From contig DWYV01000050.1 in the NCBI GenBank assembly GCA_019118525.1, positions 26,322 to 90,321 on the forward strand: a stretch of 64,000 bases of DNA. Direction: 5' to 3'. The position numbers were made by a program, and so were the translations under genes. The notes under the pieces are model-generated. The model was not told the origin of the DNA. It saw nothing but the letters and a program-made list of their open reading frames with translations, and did no database searches. This document shows, piece after piece, positions 24,648 to 31,913 of the stretch (its first letter is position 1; each line of letters starts with the position of its first letter). Source of the DNA: Candidatus Bariatricus faecipullorum. Lineage in GTDB: Bacteria; Bacillota; Clostridia; Lachnospirales; Lachnospiraceae.

Positions 24648-25132
24648 TTTTATTTCACAAAACCTGGCAGTGGACACCTGCCGATACAAAAACCGATGTG
24701 TCCTTTTCTTTTACCTGCCCGGAACATACAGAGGAGCTTTGCCTGACCGTTTCCTTTTCTCCGGACGCCCTGCGGGAGGAGCAGGCATGCCTTCCTCCCA
24801 TCGAACATGCCCTGGAGCAGTATTACGACGGGAGAGACCGAAACCGGGAGCCTATGGAGGCCTCCGGCTTTCTTCCGCTGAAAAACCTGATAACCCTCTC
24901 CCTTTCCCGGGAAGGCGTTTATATGGGAAACGCGCACCGCTGGCAGGCCAGTCAGGTGCATGTGCTGACGAAAGAAAAGGCAGCCCCCGGCTTTACCGTG
25001 CCGGAGCGCCTGGAAGGAGACTGGGAAGGAATGCTGCACCTGCATGCCATCTGCACCTCTGCGTGCAGGGGAGAACTGACAGTAGAGGCTGTGCCGGAAG
25101 GGAGGGAAAGCGATGCACTGGTATCCCGTTGA
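24644..25132 (+). CDS. Uncharacterised protein between GDPD and PHP genes
   Basis: A 162-residue protein I do not recognise. It has no signal peptide or membrane segment and is predicted beta-rich, with alternating hydrophobic strands (DVSFSFTCP, LCLTVSFSP, GMLHLHAICTSACRGELTVEAVPEG). This pattern resembles a beta-sandwich such as those fused to PHP-domain CehA-like hydrolases, so it may be a separately encoded accessory domain of the next protein. It overlaps the GDPD gene by 4 bases and the PHP gene by 20 bases, which implies tight co-translation. Confidence 0.6.
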   Translation: MILFHKTWQWTPADTKTDVSFSFTCPEHTEELCLTVSFSPDALREEQACLPPIEHALEQYYDGRDRNREPMEASGFLPLKNLITLSLSREGVYMGNAHRWQASQVHVLTKEKAAPGFTVPERLEGDWEGMLHLHAICTSACRGELTVEAVPEGRESDALVSR

Positions 25133-26138
25133 ACTGCATACCCATACCTGCCACAGTGACGGGGATTTTACTGTAAAGGAACTGGTCCGGACGGCAAAAA
25201 GAGACGGTTACAGGGCCCTGGCCCTGACTGACCACAATACCGCTTCCGGTGTGGAGGAGTTCTGCCGGGAAGCAAAAAAGCAGGGAATTCTCCCCATAAG
25301 AGGGCTGGAATGGACGACCTATCACGGCCACATGACGGTGCTGGAAGAAGAAGGGTATACGGACTGGCGGGGCGCAGGACCGGAGGACATCGATAACGCC
25401 ATCCGTGCCATTCACAAAAACGGAGGTGTCGTGGGAATTGCCCATCCCTTCGCCCTGGGAGACCCGGTAAACACCGGTTACCGCTGGGAGTTTCAGATAA
25501 AGGACTGGACGCAGGTGGACTGTCTGGAGGTCTGGTCCCGGAACTGGGCGCCCCGGAGGATTCAGACGGAGCGTGCCTTTGCGATGTGGGACGACCTGCT
25601 GAGGAAAGGGTTTCACATTACAGCCGTGACCGGGAGAGACTGGCACCGGGACGACCGCCTGCCCTGCTGCTATACCTGGGTGGGGATGTTCGGCGAACTG
25701 ACCCGGGAGGGACTGCTGGACGCCCTCCGCCAGGGAAGGGTATGCCTGACGGCAGGTCCCTTTTTCACCATGAAACTGTTTCAGGGACACCGGGAATTCT
25801 TCCCGGGAGACACCCTTTCCGTTTCCGGAAGGTTTTGTCCTGGAACCGGCGGGCCGGAAGCCGGCACACCGGGAACCGGCGCAGGGGAAGAAAAAGTCCG
25901 GGCGGAGGTTCTTCTGGACCGGGACGTCCTGCCCGGGACCTGGGAGAAAAAACAGGTGGTGCCGGAAGAAATCTGCCTGATTGTAAACGGAACGGTGCGG
26001 GACGTGGTGCCGGTCAGAGGAAAAGTGAAGCTGGATATTCAGCCGGAGAAAGGCTGGGCCCGGGCAGAGCTGTACGGACGGTATTACGAAACAGAGCACT
26101 GCCGGATAGCCGTTACCAATCCGGTGTACATAGACTGA
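25113..26138 (+). CDS. PHP-domain metallohydrolase (CehA/McbA-like)
   Basis: A 341-residue hydrolase with the PHP metal-binding blocks in order: HTHTCHSDGD (residues 9-18), LTDHNTASG, GLEWTTYHGHMTV, GIAHPF and TGRDWHRDD. The C-terminal third (about 230-341) is a beta-rich extension. PHP proteins hydrolyse phosphoesters, cyclic phosphates or, in the CehA/McbA group, carbamates. Its place behind a GDPD in an importer operon suggests a phosphodiester or cyclic phosphate substrate. The segment around 250-265 (TGGPEAGTPGTGAG) is a flexible linker. The operon ends with a hairpin at 26231-26259. Confidence 0.85.
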   Translation: MHWYPVELHTHTCHSDGDFTVKELVRTAKRDGYRALALTDHNTASGVEEFCREAKKQGILPIRGLEWTTYHGHMTVLEEEGYTDWRGAGPEDIDNAIRAIHKNGGVVGIAHPFALGDPVNTGYRWEFQIKDWTQVDCLEVWSRNWAPRRIQTERAFAMWDDLLRKGFHITAVTGRDWHRDDRLPCCYTWVGMFGELTREGLLDALRQGRVCLTAGPFFTMKLFQGHREFFPGDTLSVSGRFCPGTGGPEAGTPGTGAGEEKVRAEVLLDRDVLPGTWEKKQVVPEEICLIVNGTVRDVVPVRGKVKLDIQPEKGWARAELYGRYYETEHCRIAVTNPVYID

Positions 26139-26230
26139 GAATCTGGTAAATTTAGAAGTTTAACTCTATTTAGAAGCTGAAAAAACAGACTGCAAAACTG
26201 AGGACGCCGGTCAGAACCGGCAGATACCAG

Positions 26231-26262
26231 GGAGCGCCTTCCGTATGGGAGGGCGCTCCTTT
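26231..26262 (+). terminator. Hairpin after the importer operon
   Basis: GGAGCGCC pairs with GGCGCTCC, extended to 12 base pairs with one wobble around a GTAT loop, followed by a short T-run. The T-run is weak, so termination may be partial. Confidence 0.6.
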
Positions 26263-26314
26263 GAGCGATAAGCCCGGATATTCTTAAAAATCTCTGAAAT
26301 AATCAGGAAGCCGC

Positions 26315-26345
26315 TTGACCGGTTGTAACAGCCGGATAGTATAGT
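26315..26345 (+). promoter_or_regulatory. MerR-type promoter of the EFR1 ferredoxin gene
   Basis: TTGACC at 26315-26320 and TATAGT at 26340-26345 with a 19-base spacer holding the dyad CCGGTTGT-A-ACAGCCGG (one mismatch). The long spacer and dyad are the hallmark of promoters untwisted by MerR-family activators. Confidence 0.6.
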
Positions 26346-26410
26346 CGGTTCTGGAAATAAAAACTGCCGGGCAGAGAGTGCGGCAAAGAAAAATGAGAGG
26401 AGAATCTGGT

Positions 26411-27232
26411 ATGGTATTTTATTTTACAGGAACGGGAAACAGTCTTTATATTGCAAAGCAGCTGGAGGAAAATCCGGTGAGTATTCCCCAGGCAATCCAC
26501 CGGAAACCGCTGGAATTTACAGCAGAAAGCATCGGAATCGTGGCTCCCGTGTACGGTCATGAAGTGCCGGACATGGTAAAAAATTTTTTAAAGCAGGCCG
26601 TTTTTCACACCGGTTATTTCTATATGATTCTGACCTATGGGAACCGGCACGGCGGAGCCGCTGAGCTGGCCGAAAAACTCTGCCGGGAATGCGGGATTGA
26701 ACCGGCCTACATTAACGTGATACTGATGGTGGATAACTGGCTGCCGGGATTTGACATGGAAGAGCAGAAAAAGACAGAGAAAAATGTGGAAGGCCAGATG
26801 GAGACAGTACTTGCAGATCTGCGCGCCCGCAAAAGAGCAGTTTCCGAAGTGACAGAGAAAGACCGGGAGGCCCACAGACAGTTCCTGGAAAACACAGGAA
26901 AAATGCCGGCCGACGCATGGCAGCACCTTCTGAAAATCGGTGACACATGTATCGGCTGCGGCATCTGTGAGAAAGTCTGTCCTTCCGCATCCATTCATGT
27001 GGAAAACGGAAAAGCCGTACATACACCCGGACACTGTCAGACCTGCCTGGCCTGCGTTCACGCCTGCCCGCAGAAGGCCATCGGCCTGGTCATCCCGGAG
27101 AAAAATCCCAGTGCACGGTACCGCAATGAGCATATCCTTCCAGCAGCACGGCATCCGGTTCCATGCTCTCCAGTGTGGCAAGTGTATTCGAAAAACCGCT
27201 GCCGCCTCCGGCGAACCGGCAGTATCAGCTGA
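26411..27232 (+). CDS. EFR1 family ferredoxin-flavodoxin protein with replaced C-terminus
   Basis: A 273-residue protein starting MVFYFTGTGNSLYIAKQL, a flavodoxin-like FMN-binding start, followed by a two-cluster ferredoxin domain (CIGCGICEKVCP and CQTCLACVHACP). These EFR1 proteins are cytosolic electron carriers. Homologues end a few residues after the ARYRNEHI block; here NPSARYRNEHI is followed by about 38 unrelated residues (LPAARHPVPCSP...) that are antisense to a flavodoxin-gene remnant. The core is intact, so function is plausible. The ATG at 26411 has AGAGGAGA upstream; the promoter has a MerR-type 19-base spacer. Confidence 0.85.
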   Translation: MVFYFTGTGNSLYIAKQLEENPVSIPQAIHRKPLEFTAESIGIVAPVYGHEVPDMVKNFLKQAVFHTGYFYMILTYGNRHGGAAELAEKLCRECGIEPAYINVILMVDNWLPGFDMEEQKKTEKNVEGQMETVLADLRARKRAVSEVTEKDREAHRQFLENTGKMPADAWQHLLKIGDTCIGCGICEKVCPSASIHVENGKAVHTPGHCQTCLACVHACPQKAIGLVIPEKNPSARYRNEHILPAARHPVPCSPVWQVYSKNRCRLRRTGSIS

Positions 27233-27373
27233 TTCAGAAGTATTAGCAGTTTCTTCCCGGGATTCCTGCGCGGTGTCTGTGGATGTGTTTTCTTCCTCCT
27301 GGCTGTTTCCGCAGGCGGCAGCCCCCAGAAACAGAGTGGAAAGAAGAAAGAGGGAGAGAAATTTTTTCATCAT
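27141..27373 (-). pseudogene. Remnant of a flavodoxin lipoprotein gene
   Basis: Leftward from an ATG pair (complement of 27368-27373) there is a good lipoprotein signal, MMKKFLSLFLLSTLFLGAAAC, and an acidic Ser/Thr linker. It then meets, out of frame, GGSGFSNTLATLESMEPDAV, the piece of a flavodoxin domain that lies near the C-terminus. The FMN-binding first half is missing, so at least one large internal deletion and a frameshift have occurred; the 3' end is also lost into the EFR1 gene. The promoter upstream remains. A longer open frame that continues into EFR1 is not a real protein. Confidence 0.75.
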
Positions 27374-27435
27374 AATGGTTGCTCATCCTTTCCAAAAATC
27401 GGGTTTATTTTGGTGACAGTCTTTCTGACAGCTTT

Positions 27436-27465
27436 ATTCTAAGGTGCCGGGAAGGAAAAGTCTAA
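27436..27465 (-). promoter_or_regulatory. Residual promoter of the flavodoxin remnant
   Basis: On the minus strand TTAGAC (complement of 27460-27465) and TAGAAT (complement of 27436-27441) with an 18-base spacer, followed by two CTGTCA repeats and an AAAGGA before the remnant's start. Confidence 0.45.
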
Positions 27466-27501
27466 TACCTGGTTTTCATTTCATGTTATGCGCGGAGCGT
27501 A

Positions 27502-27530
27502 TTGCAGTTTTTGAAAAAGACAGATATGAT
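27502..27530 (+). promoter_or_regulatory. Promoter of the pucR-like gene
   Basis: TTGCAG at 27502-27507 and TATGAT at 27525-27530 with a 17-base spacer, 45 bases before the chosen start codon. Confidence 0.6.
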
Positions 27531-27574
27531 AGAGGGGAAACGAAAGGACGGCTTGTCCGGGAGGGATGAAAAGG

Positions 27575-29194
27575 ATGTTTACAGTCAGGGATATGCTGGA
27601 TATGCCGGTATTTTGGGATTTCCGGATAATCGCAGGGGAAAAGGGAGAAGGACGGGAAGTGACGACCGTCAGCGTAATGGACGCTCCGGATATTTACGAG
27701 TGGATGAAGGGCGGAGAATTTCTGATTACGTCCGCCTACGTGATGCGGGAGCATCCGGAAGAGACGGAAAATCTGATAGTACGCCTGGTGGAGCACGGAG
27801 CCAGTGCCTTTGGCATTAAATTTTCCCGTTTTATCGACCATTTGCCGGAACGTGCGCTGGAAAAAGCGAACGAGCTGAATTTTCCGATTATTTCCATTCC
27901 GGTAGAATTTGCGTTTACAGATGTCATCAATCCGGTGCTTCAGGAAATTGTGGACGCCCAGGCAAGTGTACTGCGGTATACGGAACTGCTGCATCATGTT
28001 TTCACGGAAAGCGTTCTTCAGGACCGGAGCGTGCCGGATATTCTGGAAATGCTGGAAACGTTTATTCCGGGGGCGGCAGTGCTGGCAGATATCAAGTTCC
28101 AGCGCATTTACTGTACAAAAAAGGGGGAAGAACTGAGAAAAAGTCTGGAAGGACTTTCCCTGGATGAACATATGGAAAAAGAGCTGGAAGGAAGGGAAAC
28201 CTTCTGTCTCAGGAACAGCGGCGAGAAATACGGCTGTCTGATTTTTGAACAGAGAGAGGATGAGAAAAGCCCGCTTCTGGAGTACCGGAAGATTGCGGTG
28301 GAGCAGGCGGCTATCGTGCTGATTCTCAAAATTCAGAAAATGCTTTCCAATGCCCAGATAGAGGCAAAGTACCGGGAAGAATTTGTCCAGGACCTGATTT
28401 ACAGCAATATCAAGTCCCGGGAAGAGATTCACAACCGGGCCGGTATTTACCGGTGGGATTTCACAGAAGGCGGCGTGGCCGTACTGGTGGATGTGGATGA
28501 TTTTAAGCAGAAGTATGCCGAAGGATTTGACCGTCAGACAAATGAGAGCATGGAGCGGGAGATGTCCCGGGTGATGCGAATCAGCAGAAACATTCTTAGG
28601 GACAGCGGGTACCAGATATCTTACAGCAAACTGAATGACCGGGTGGTGTTTCTGGTCAGTGTGCCCGGCTGGAGAAAGGAAACGCCCCGTTTCCGGGAGA
28701 TTCTGGAACGGCTTCGGGAAGAGATAAAAAAAACCATGGATTTTACGGTCACAATAGGAGTCGGGCGATACCGGGAGGATATCCTGCAAATCAGCGAGAG
28801 TTTCCGGGAAGCCCGGACCGCGGTTTCCATTTCCCGGACCATGCAGCCAAAAGACCGGGTATGCTGGTATGAAGAACTGGGCATCTACAAACTGCTGAGC
28901 CTTGTCAGGGACAGCAGGGAAGCAGAGGAATTTGAAACCTCCTATGTCAGGAAACTGCAGGAATACGACCGGAAAAATCACATGGAGCTCTGGAATACAG
29001 CGGTGACGCTGGTGAACTGCGACTGGAATCTGAAGCAGGCGTCGGAGAAACTGTACATTCATTACAATTCCATGAAATACCGGTATCGGAAAATCTGCGA
29101 GATACTGGGAGAAGATTTAAAAGACAGCGACAGCCGTCTGAATCTTCAGATAGCAGTGAGTCTGTATCAGATGCGGGAGATTTCACCCCTTTAA
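27575..29194 (+). CDS. PucR family transcriptional regulator
   Basis: A 539-residue regulator with an N-terminal PucR sensor domain (MFTVRDMLDMPVF, ASAFGIKFSRFIDHLP), a central GGDEF-like domain (about 300-410, TIGVGRYREDILQISESFRE) and a C-terminal PucR-type helix-turn-helix with NCDWNLKQASEKLYIHYNSM and KYRYRKICEILG. PucR regulators activate purine, allantoin, hydantoin or amino acid catabolism in response to nitrogen compounds. The ATG at 27575 has GGGAGGG 9 bases upstream; the ATG at 27566 abuts it. The amidohydrolase operon downstream has an extended -10 promoter without a -35, as expected for an activated target. Confidence 0.9.
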   Translation: MFTVRDMLDMPVFWDFRIIAGEKGEGREVTTVSVMDAPDIYEWMKGGEFLITSAYVMREHPEETENLIVRLVEHGASAFGIKFSRFIDHLPERALEKANELNFPIISIPVEFAFTDVINPVLQEIVDAQASVLRYTELLHHVFTESVLQDRSVPDILEMLETFIPGAAVLADIKFQRIYCTKKGEELRKSLEGLSLDEHMEKELEGRETFCLRNSGEKYGCLIFEQREDEKSPLLEYRKIAVEQAAIVLILKIQKMLSNAQIEAKYREEFVQDLIYSNIKSREEIHNRAGIYRWDFTEGGVAVLVDVDDFKQKYAEGFDRQTNESMEREMSRVMRISRNILRDSGYQISYSKLNDRVVFLVSVPGWRKETPRFREILERLREEIKKTMDFTVTIGVGRYREDILQISESFREARTAVSISRTMQPKDRVCWYEELGIYKLLSLVRDSREAEEFETSYVRKLQEYDRKNHMELWNTAVTLVNCDWNLKQASEKLYIHYNSMKYRYRKICEILGEDLKDSDSRLNLQIAVSLYQMREISPL

Positions 29195-29287
29195 GTGCCG
29201 GGCGAAAACAGACGAAAAATGTCGAAATGGGACAAAAAAGAATAAGAAATTTTGTGCGGCAGGGATAAAGATAAAGGCCGGGTTTCT

Positions 29288-29296
29288 TGTTATACT
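29288..29296 (+). promoter_or_regulatory. Extended -10 promoter of the amidohydrolase operon
   Basis: TGTTATACT (TG at 29288-29289, TATACT at 29291-29296) has no recognisable -35 at 16-18 bases. TGTC-N7-GACA at 29220-29234 is a possible activator half-site pair upstream. This suits activation by the adjacent PucR protein. Confidence 0.5.
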
Positions 29297-29341
29297 ACTT
29301 TTAACTCAGAAAACAGACAGGTTGAGTAAGGAGGTAGAGAC

Positions 29342-30694
29342 ATGTATAACAACAAACCCGGCTTTCTTAGTGACATTCTGGCGACAGTGCAGAACAATGC
29401 CCTGAAGGATACGGTGGGAGACACGCCGAAAAGCGGACGTCTGATTTTAAAAGGCGGCTGTTTAATTGATCCGGCGAATCAGGTGGAAGAAGTAAAAGAC
29501 ATTGTGATTCAAAACGGCGTGATTGCGGAGACGGGAGTGGATATCCCCGCGGAAAAGGGCGACAGAATCATTAACTGCGAGGGACTTCTGGTCTGTCCGG
29601 GACTCATTGATATGCACCTTCATCTCGGGGATTTGTTTGAAGTTACGACAAACCCGATTTTCTGCGCGGCAGAAGACGGCGTTACACTGGGACTTTCCCC
29701 GGGGGCCGGCAACACGTTTATGGCGCCTTCCCTGCTGGGAGCGGAAGTAGACCACGGCGTACCGATAAATCTGGGCGTTTACCTGGGCGCGGCTAATGTG
29801 CTGGGTACCTGCCTGGATGTGGAGGAACTGATTTCCATGTTCCGGGGTACCCTTCCGGCAGAAGTGATGGCCGAAAAAATGAGCCGGAATAAGATCACGC
29901 TGACTACAGCGGCGCTTACTGTAGGAATCAAGGACCACATGGGACATTTTATTATGTCGGATGAAAATATTGACAAAATTTATGAGATTACATCAAAGGC
30001 CGAGCTGATTTATATGTCCCATACCCAGGACCCGGAACATGCTGAACGGATAGTAGGCCTTTCCAAAGGACGTCCCATTCATCTGGCCCACGCTACGGCG
30101 GCCGGCTGCGGAAGCCACATGGACCCGGAAGAGGGCATGGAACGGGTGCTGAATCTGATAAACGGAGAGAACGTGACCGGAGAATTCGTTACCACAATGC
30201 TGCGGGAAGGAAAGGGCAGCAGGGAAGGTCTTCAGATGACTGCAGGCTCCCAGCGGCTTGCCCTGGACGCCCTGGCGTCCGGCAGGGTAAAGATTCTGAT
30301 ATCCGACGGACAGAATCAGGCAACCATGAAAGGATTCGGAGATACCCGGGACAATATCCCGGCCATCATCGAACTTGCCCAGGAAGGAGTCCTTACCTTA
30401 TCTCAGGCAGTGGCGACCATGACCTGCAATCCGGCGGAACTTATCGCAAAGCGTACCGGAAATTCCTGGTGGAAAGAAAAGACCGGCCATCTGGCACCGG
30501 GAGCCCTTGCCAATGTTACGGTGATTGATAAAGCGGATAAACTGGCCACCTATACTATCGTAAACGGCGAAATCGTTTCCTTCGAGAACCGGGCCGTCAG
30601 ACGGAATGTCGGAAGCGGAGGATGGGTCAGCAAATTCGGCATGGTCAGAAGAACCGGTGTCGGTGAAATGCCGATGTTTTCCTATAAAAAATAG
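29342..30694 (+). CDS. Amidohydrolase-superfamily metallohydrolase
   Basis: A 450-residue amidohydrolase-fold enzyme. The N-terminal beta-sandwich half is LILKGGCLIDPANQVEEVKDI, followed by the metal-binding strand CPGLIDMHLHLGD (H-x-H near residue 93), further His blocks YMSHTQDPEHAERI and IHLAHATAAGCGSH, the Asp block ILISDGQNQ and the closing VNGEIVSFE. The group hydrolyses amide bonds in cyclic or N-acyl substrates (dihydroorotase/hydantoinase/deacetylase relatives). It is first in an operon with an M20 hydrolase and a membrane protein and next to PucR, which suggests two-step opening and trimming of a cyclic amide or ureide. The substrate is unknown. Confidence 0.85.
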   Translation: MYNNKPGFLSDILATVQNNALKDTVGDTPKSGRLILKGGCLIDPANQVEEVKDIVIQNGVIAETGVDIPAEKGDRIINCEGLLVCPGLIDMHLHLGDLFEVTTNPIFCAAEDGVTLGLSPGAGNTFMAPSLLGAEVDHGVPINLGVYLGAANVLGTCLDVEELISMFRGTLPAEVMAEKMSRNKITLTTAALTVGIKDHMGHFIMSDENIDKIYEITSKAELIYMSHTQDPEHAERIVGLSKGRPIHLAHATAAGCGSHMDPEEGMERVLNLINGENVTGEFVTTMLREGKGSREGLQMTAGSQRLALDALASGRVKILISDGQNQATMKGFGDTRDNIPAIIELAQEGVLTLSQAVATMTCNPAELIAKRTGNSWWKEKTGHLAPGALANVTVIDKADKLATYTIVNGEIVSFENRAVRRNVGSGGWVSKFGMVRRTGVGEMPMFSYKK

Positions 30695-30710
30695 AGAGGA
30701 GACAAAAGAC

Positions 30711-31913
30711 ATGCTGAACTTACGGCCGGACATCAAAGAGTGTGAAGCTCTTCTGAAAGCTCTGGTCTGCAGAAATACCAGCCAGCCGGAGGGAAACGAA
30801 GGCCCTCTGGCCGACTGGATTCTGGAGAGGCTGCTTCAGAAGGATTCTTTTCAGAGGCTGACGTATCAGTTTCTGGAACACGGCGGCCACAGAAAGACGC
30901 TGATTGTAAAGATAAACGGCGCACAGGACGGCAGAGGAACCGCCTTTGCGGGGCATCTGGACACGGTGGACTGTGCAGAAAACAAGAACTGGAAATATCC
31001 GCCTCTGGACGCGGTGGTAACAGAAGACGGTTTTCTCTATGGAAGAGGCGCTGCCGATATGAAAAGCGGAGTGGCTTCCATGATACTGACGGCGGAATAT
31101 CTGCTGAACAGGGCAGAGCCTCTGGCGGAGCCGGTGTTTTTCTGCTTTACGGCAGATGAAGAAAAAGACGGAGCCGGAGCAAAAGCACTGGCAAAAAGCC
31201 CCTGCATGGAGGAAATCCGGCAGCTGGTCATCTGCGAGCCGTCCAGCGGAAAAATCGGTTACTGTGAAAAAGGAGCGCTCTGGCTGGCTGTGGAAATTCA
31301 CGGAGCGTCCGCCCATGCCTCACGGCCCGAAATCGGCCTGAACGCCATCGAGTACGCCATGAAATTTGAACGGGAATTCCGCCGTTTTGCCGCCGGGAAA
31401 ACCAGACATAAGGAGCTGGGGGAAAATACCATGTCCATTACCCGGTTTCAGGGCGGGGTAATGACCAATATTATTCCGGACGAAGCGCTGATGGAAATGG
31501 ATATCCGGACCGTTCCGGGGACTTCCCACACATCGCTTATCAGCCATGCAAGGGAACTGGCCCGGACGATGGAGGCAGAGTGTCCGTCTCTCCAGTGCCA
31601 TGTCAGCGTCATGAATAACCGGCCGGCGGTAGAGACAAAAGAGGAACATCCCCTGGTCAGAAATATGCAGAATGCGGCCCGTTCCTGCCAGATGAGCGGA
31701 GAACTGAGGGGACTTTACTTTTATACAGATGCATCCCAGCTGGTGCCGGAAAAAGGGCTGCCTTTCGTAATAGCCGGACCGGGCGATGACCGGATGGCGC
31801 ACTGCGTGAATGAGAAGGTGGCTCTTTCGGATGTGGCAGAGATGACAGAAGTTTACATACGGTTATTAGAGGACAAAAGGAGTGAGACAGATGAACAGAG
31901 AAGTACAAAATGA
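30711..31913 (+). CDS. M20 family metallohydrolase (ArgE/DapE-like)
   Basis: A 400-residue dizinc amidase. The ligands and catalytic residues are all visible: GHLDTVD (His and Asp), GAADMKSGVAS (bridging Asp), FTADEEKDGAG (catalytic Glu pair), CEPSSGKIGYCEKG and the last His in DRMAHCVNEK. A dimerisation domain lies at about 190-300 (EIHGASAHASRPEIGLNAIE). Relatives deacylate N-acyl amino acids or decarbamoylate ureido acids. It would complete degradation of the product of the amidohydrolase upstream. The chosen ATG at 30711 has AGAGAGGAGA before it. The end overlaps the membrane protein gene by 23 bases. Confidence 0.9.
   Translation: MLNLRPDIKECEALLKALVCRNTSQPEGNEGPLADWILERLLQKDSFQRLTYQFLEHGGHRKTLIVKINGAQDGRGTAFAGHLDTVDCAENKNWKYPPLDAVVTEDGFLYGRGAADMKSGVASMILTAEYLLNRAEPLAEPVFFCFTADEEKDGAGAKALAKSPCMEEIRQLVICEPSSGKIGYCEKGALWLAVEIHGASAHASRPEIGLNAIEYAMKFEREFRRFAAGKTRHKELGENTMSITRFQGGVMTNIIPDEALMEMDIRTVPGTSHTSLISHARELARTMEAECPSLQCHVSVMNNRPAVETKEEHPLVRNMQNAARSCQMSGELRGLYFYTDASQLVPEKGLPFVIAGPGDDRMAHCVNEKVALSDVAEMTEVYIRLLEDKRSETDEQRSTK

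Noticed and set aside
26588..27373. Full 261-residue lipoprotein on the minus strand
   Set aside because: Only the first about 60 residues look like a lipoprotein; the rest is antisense to the EFR1 coding sequence, so I call only a remnant.
27476..29062. A 528-codon minus-strand frame opposite the PucR gene
   Set aside because: The forward PucR gene has clear domains; the reverse frame has low-complexity His/Phe/Gln-rich sequence typical of antisense shadows.
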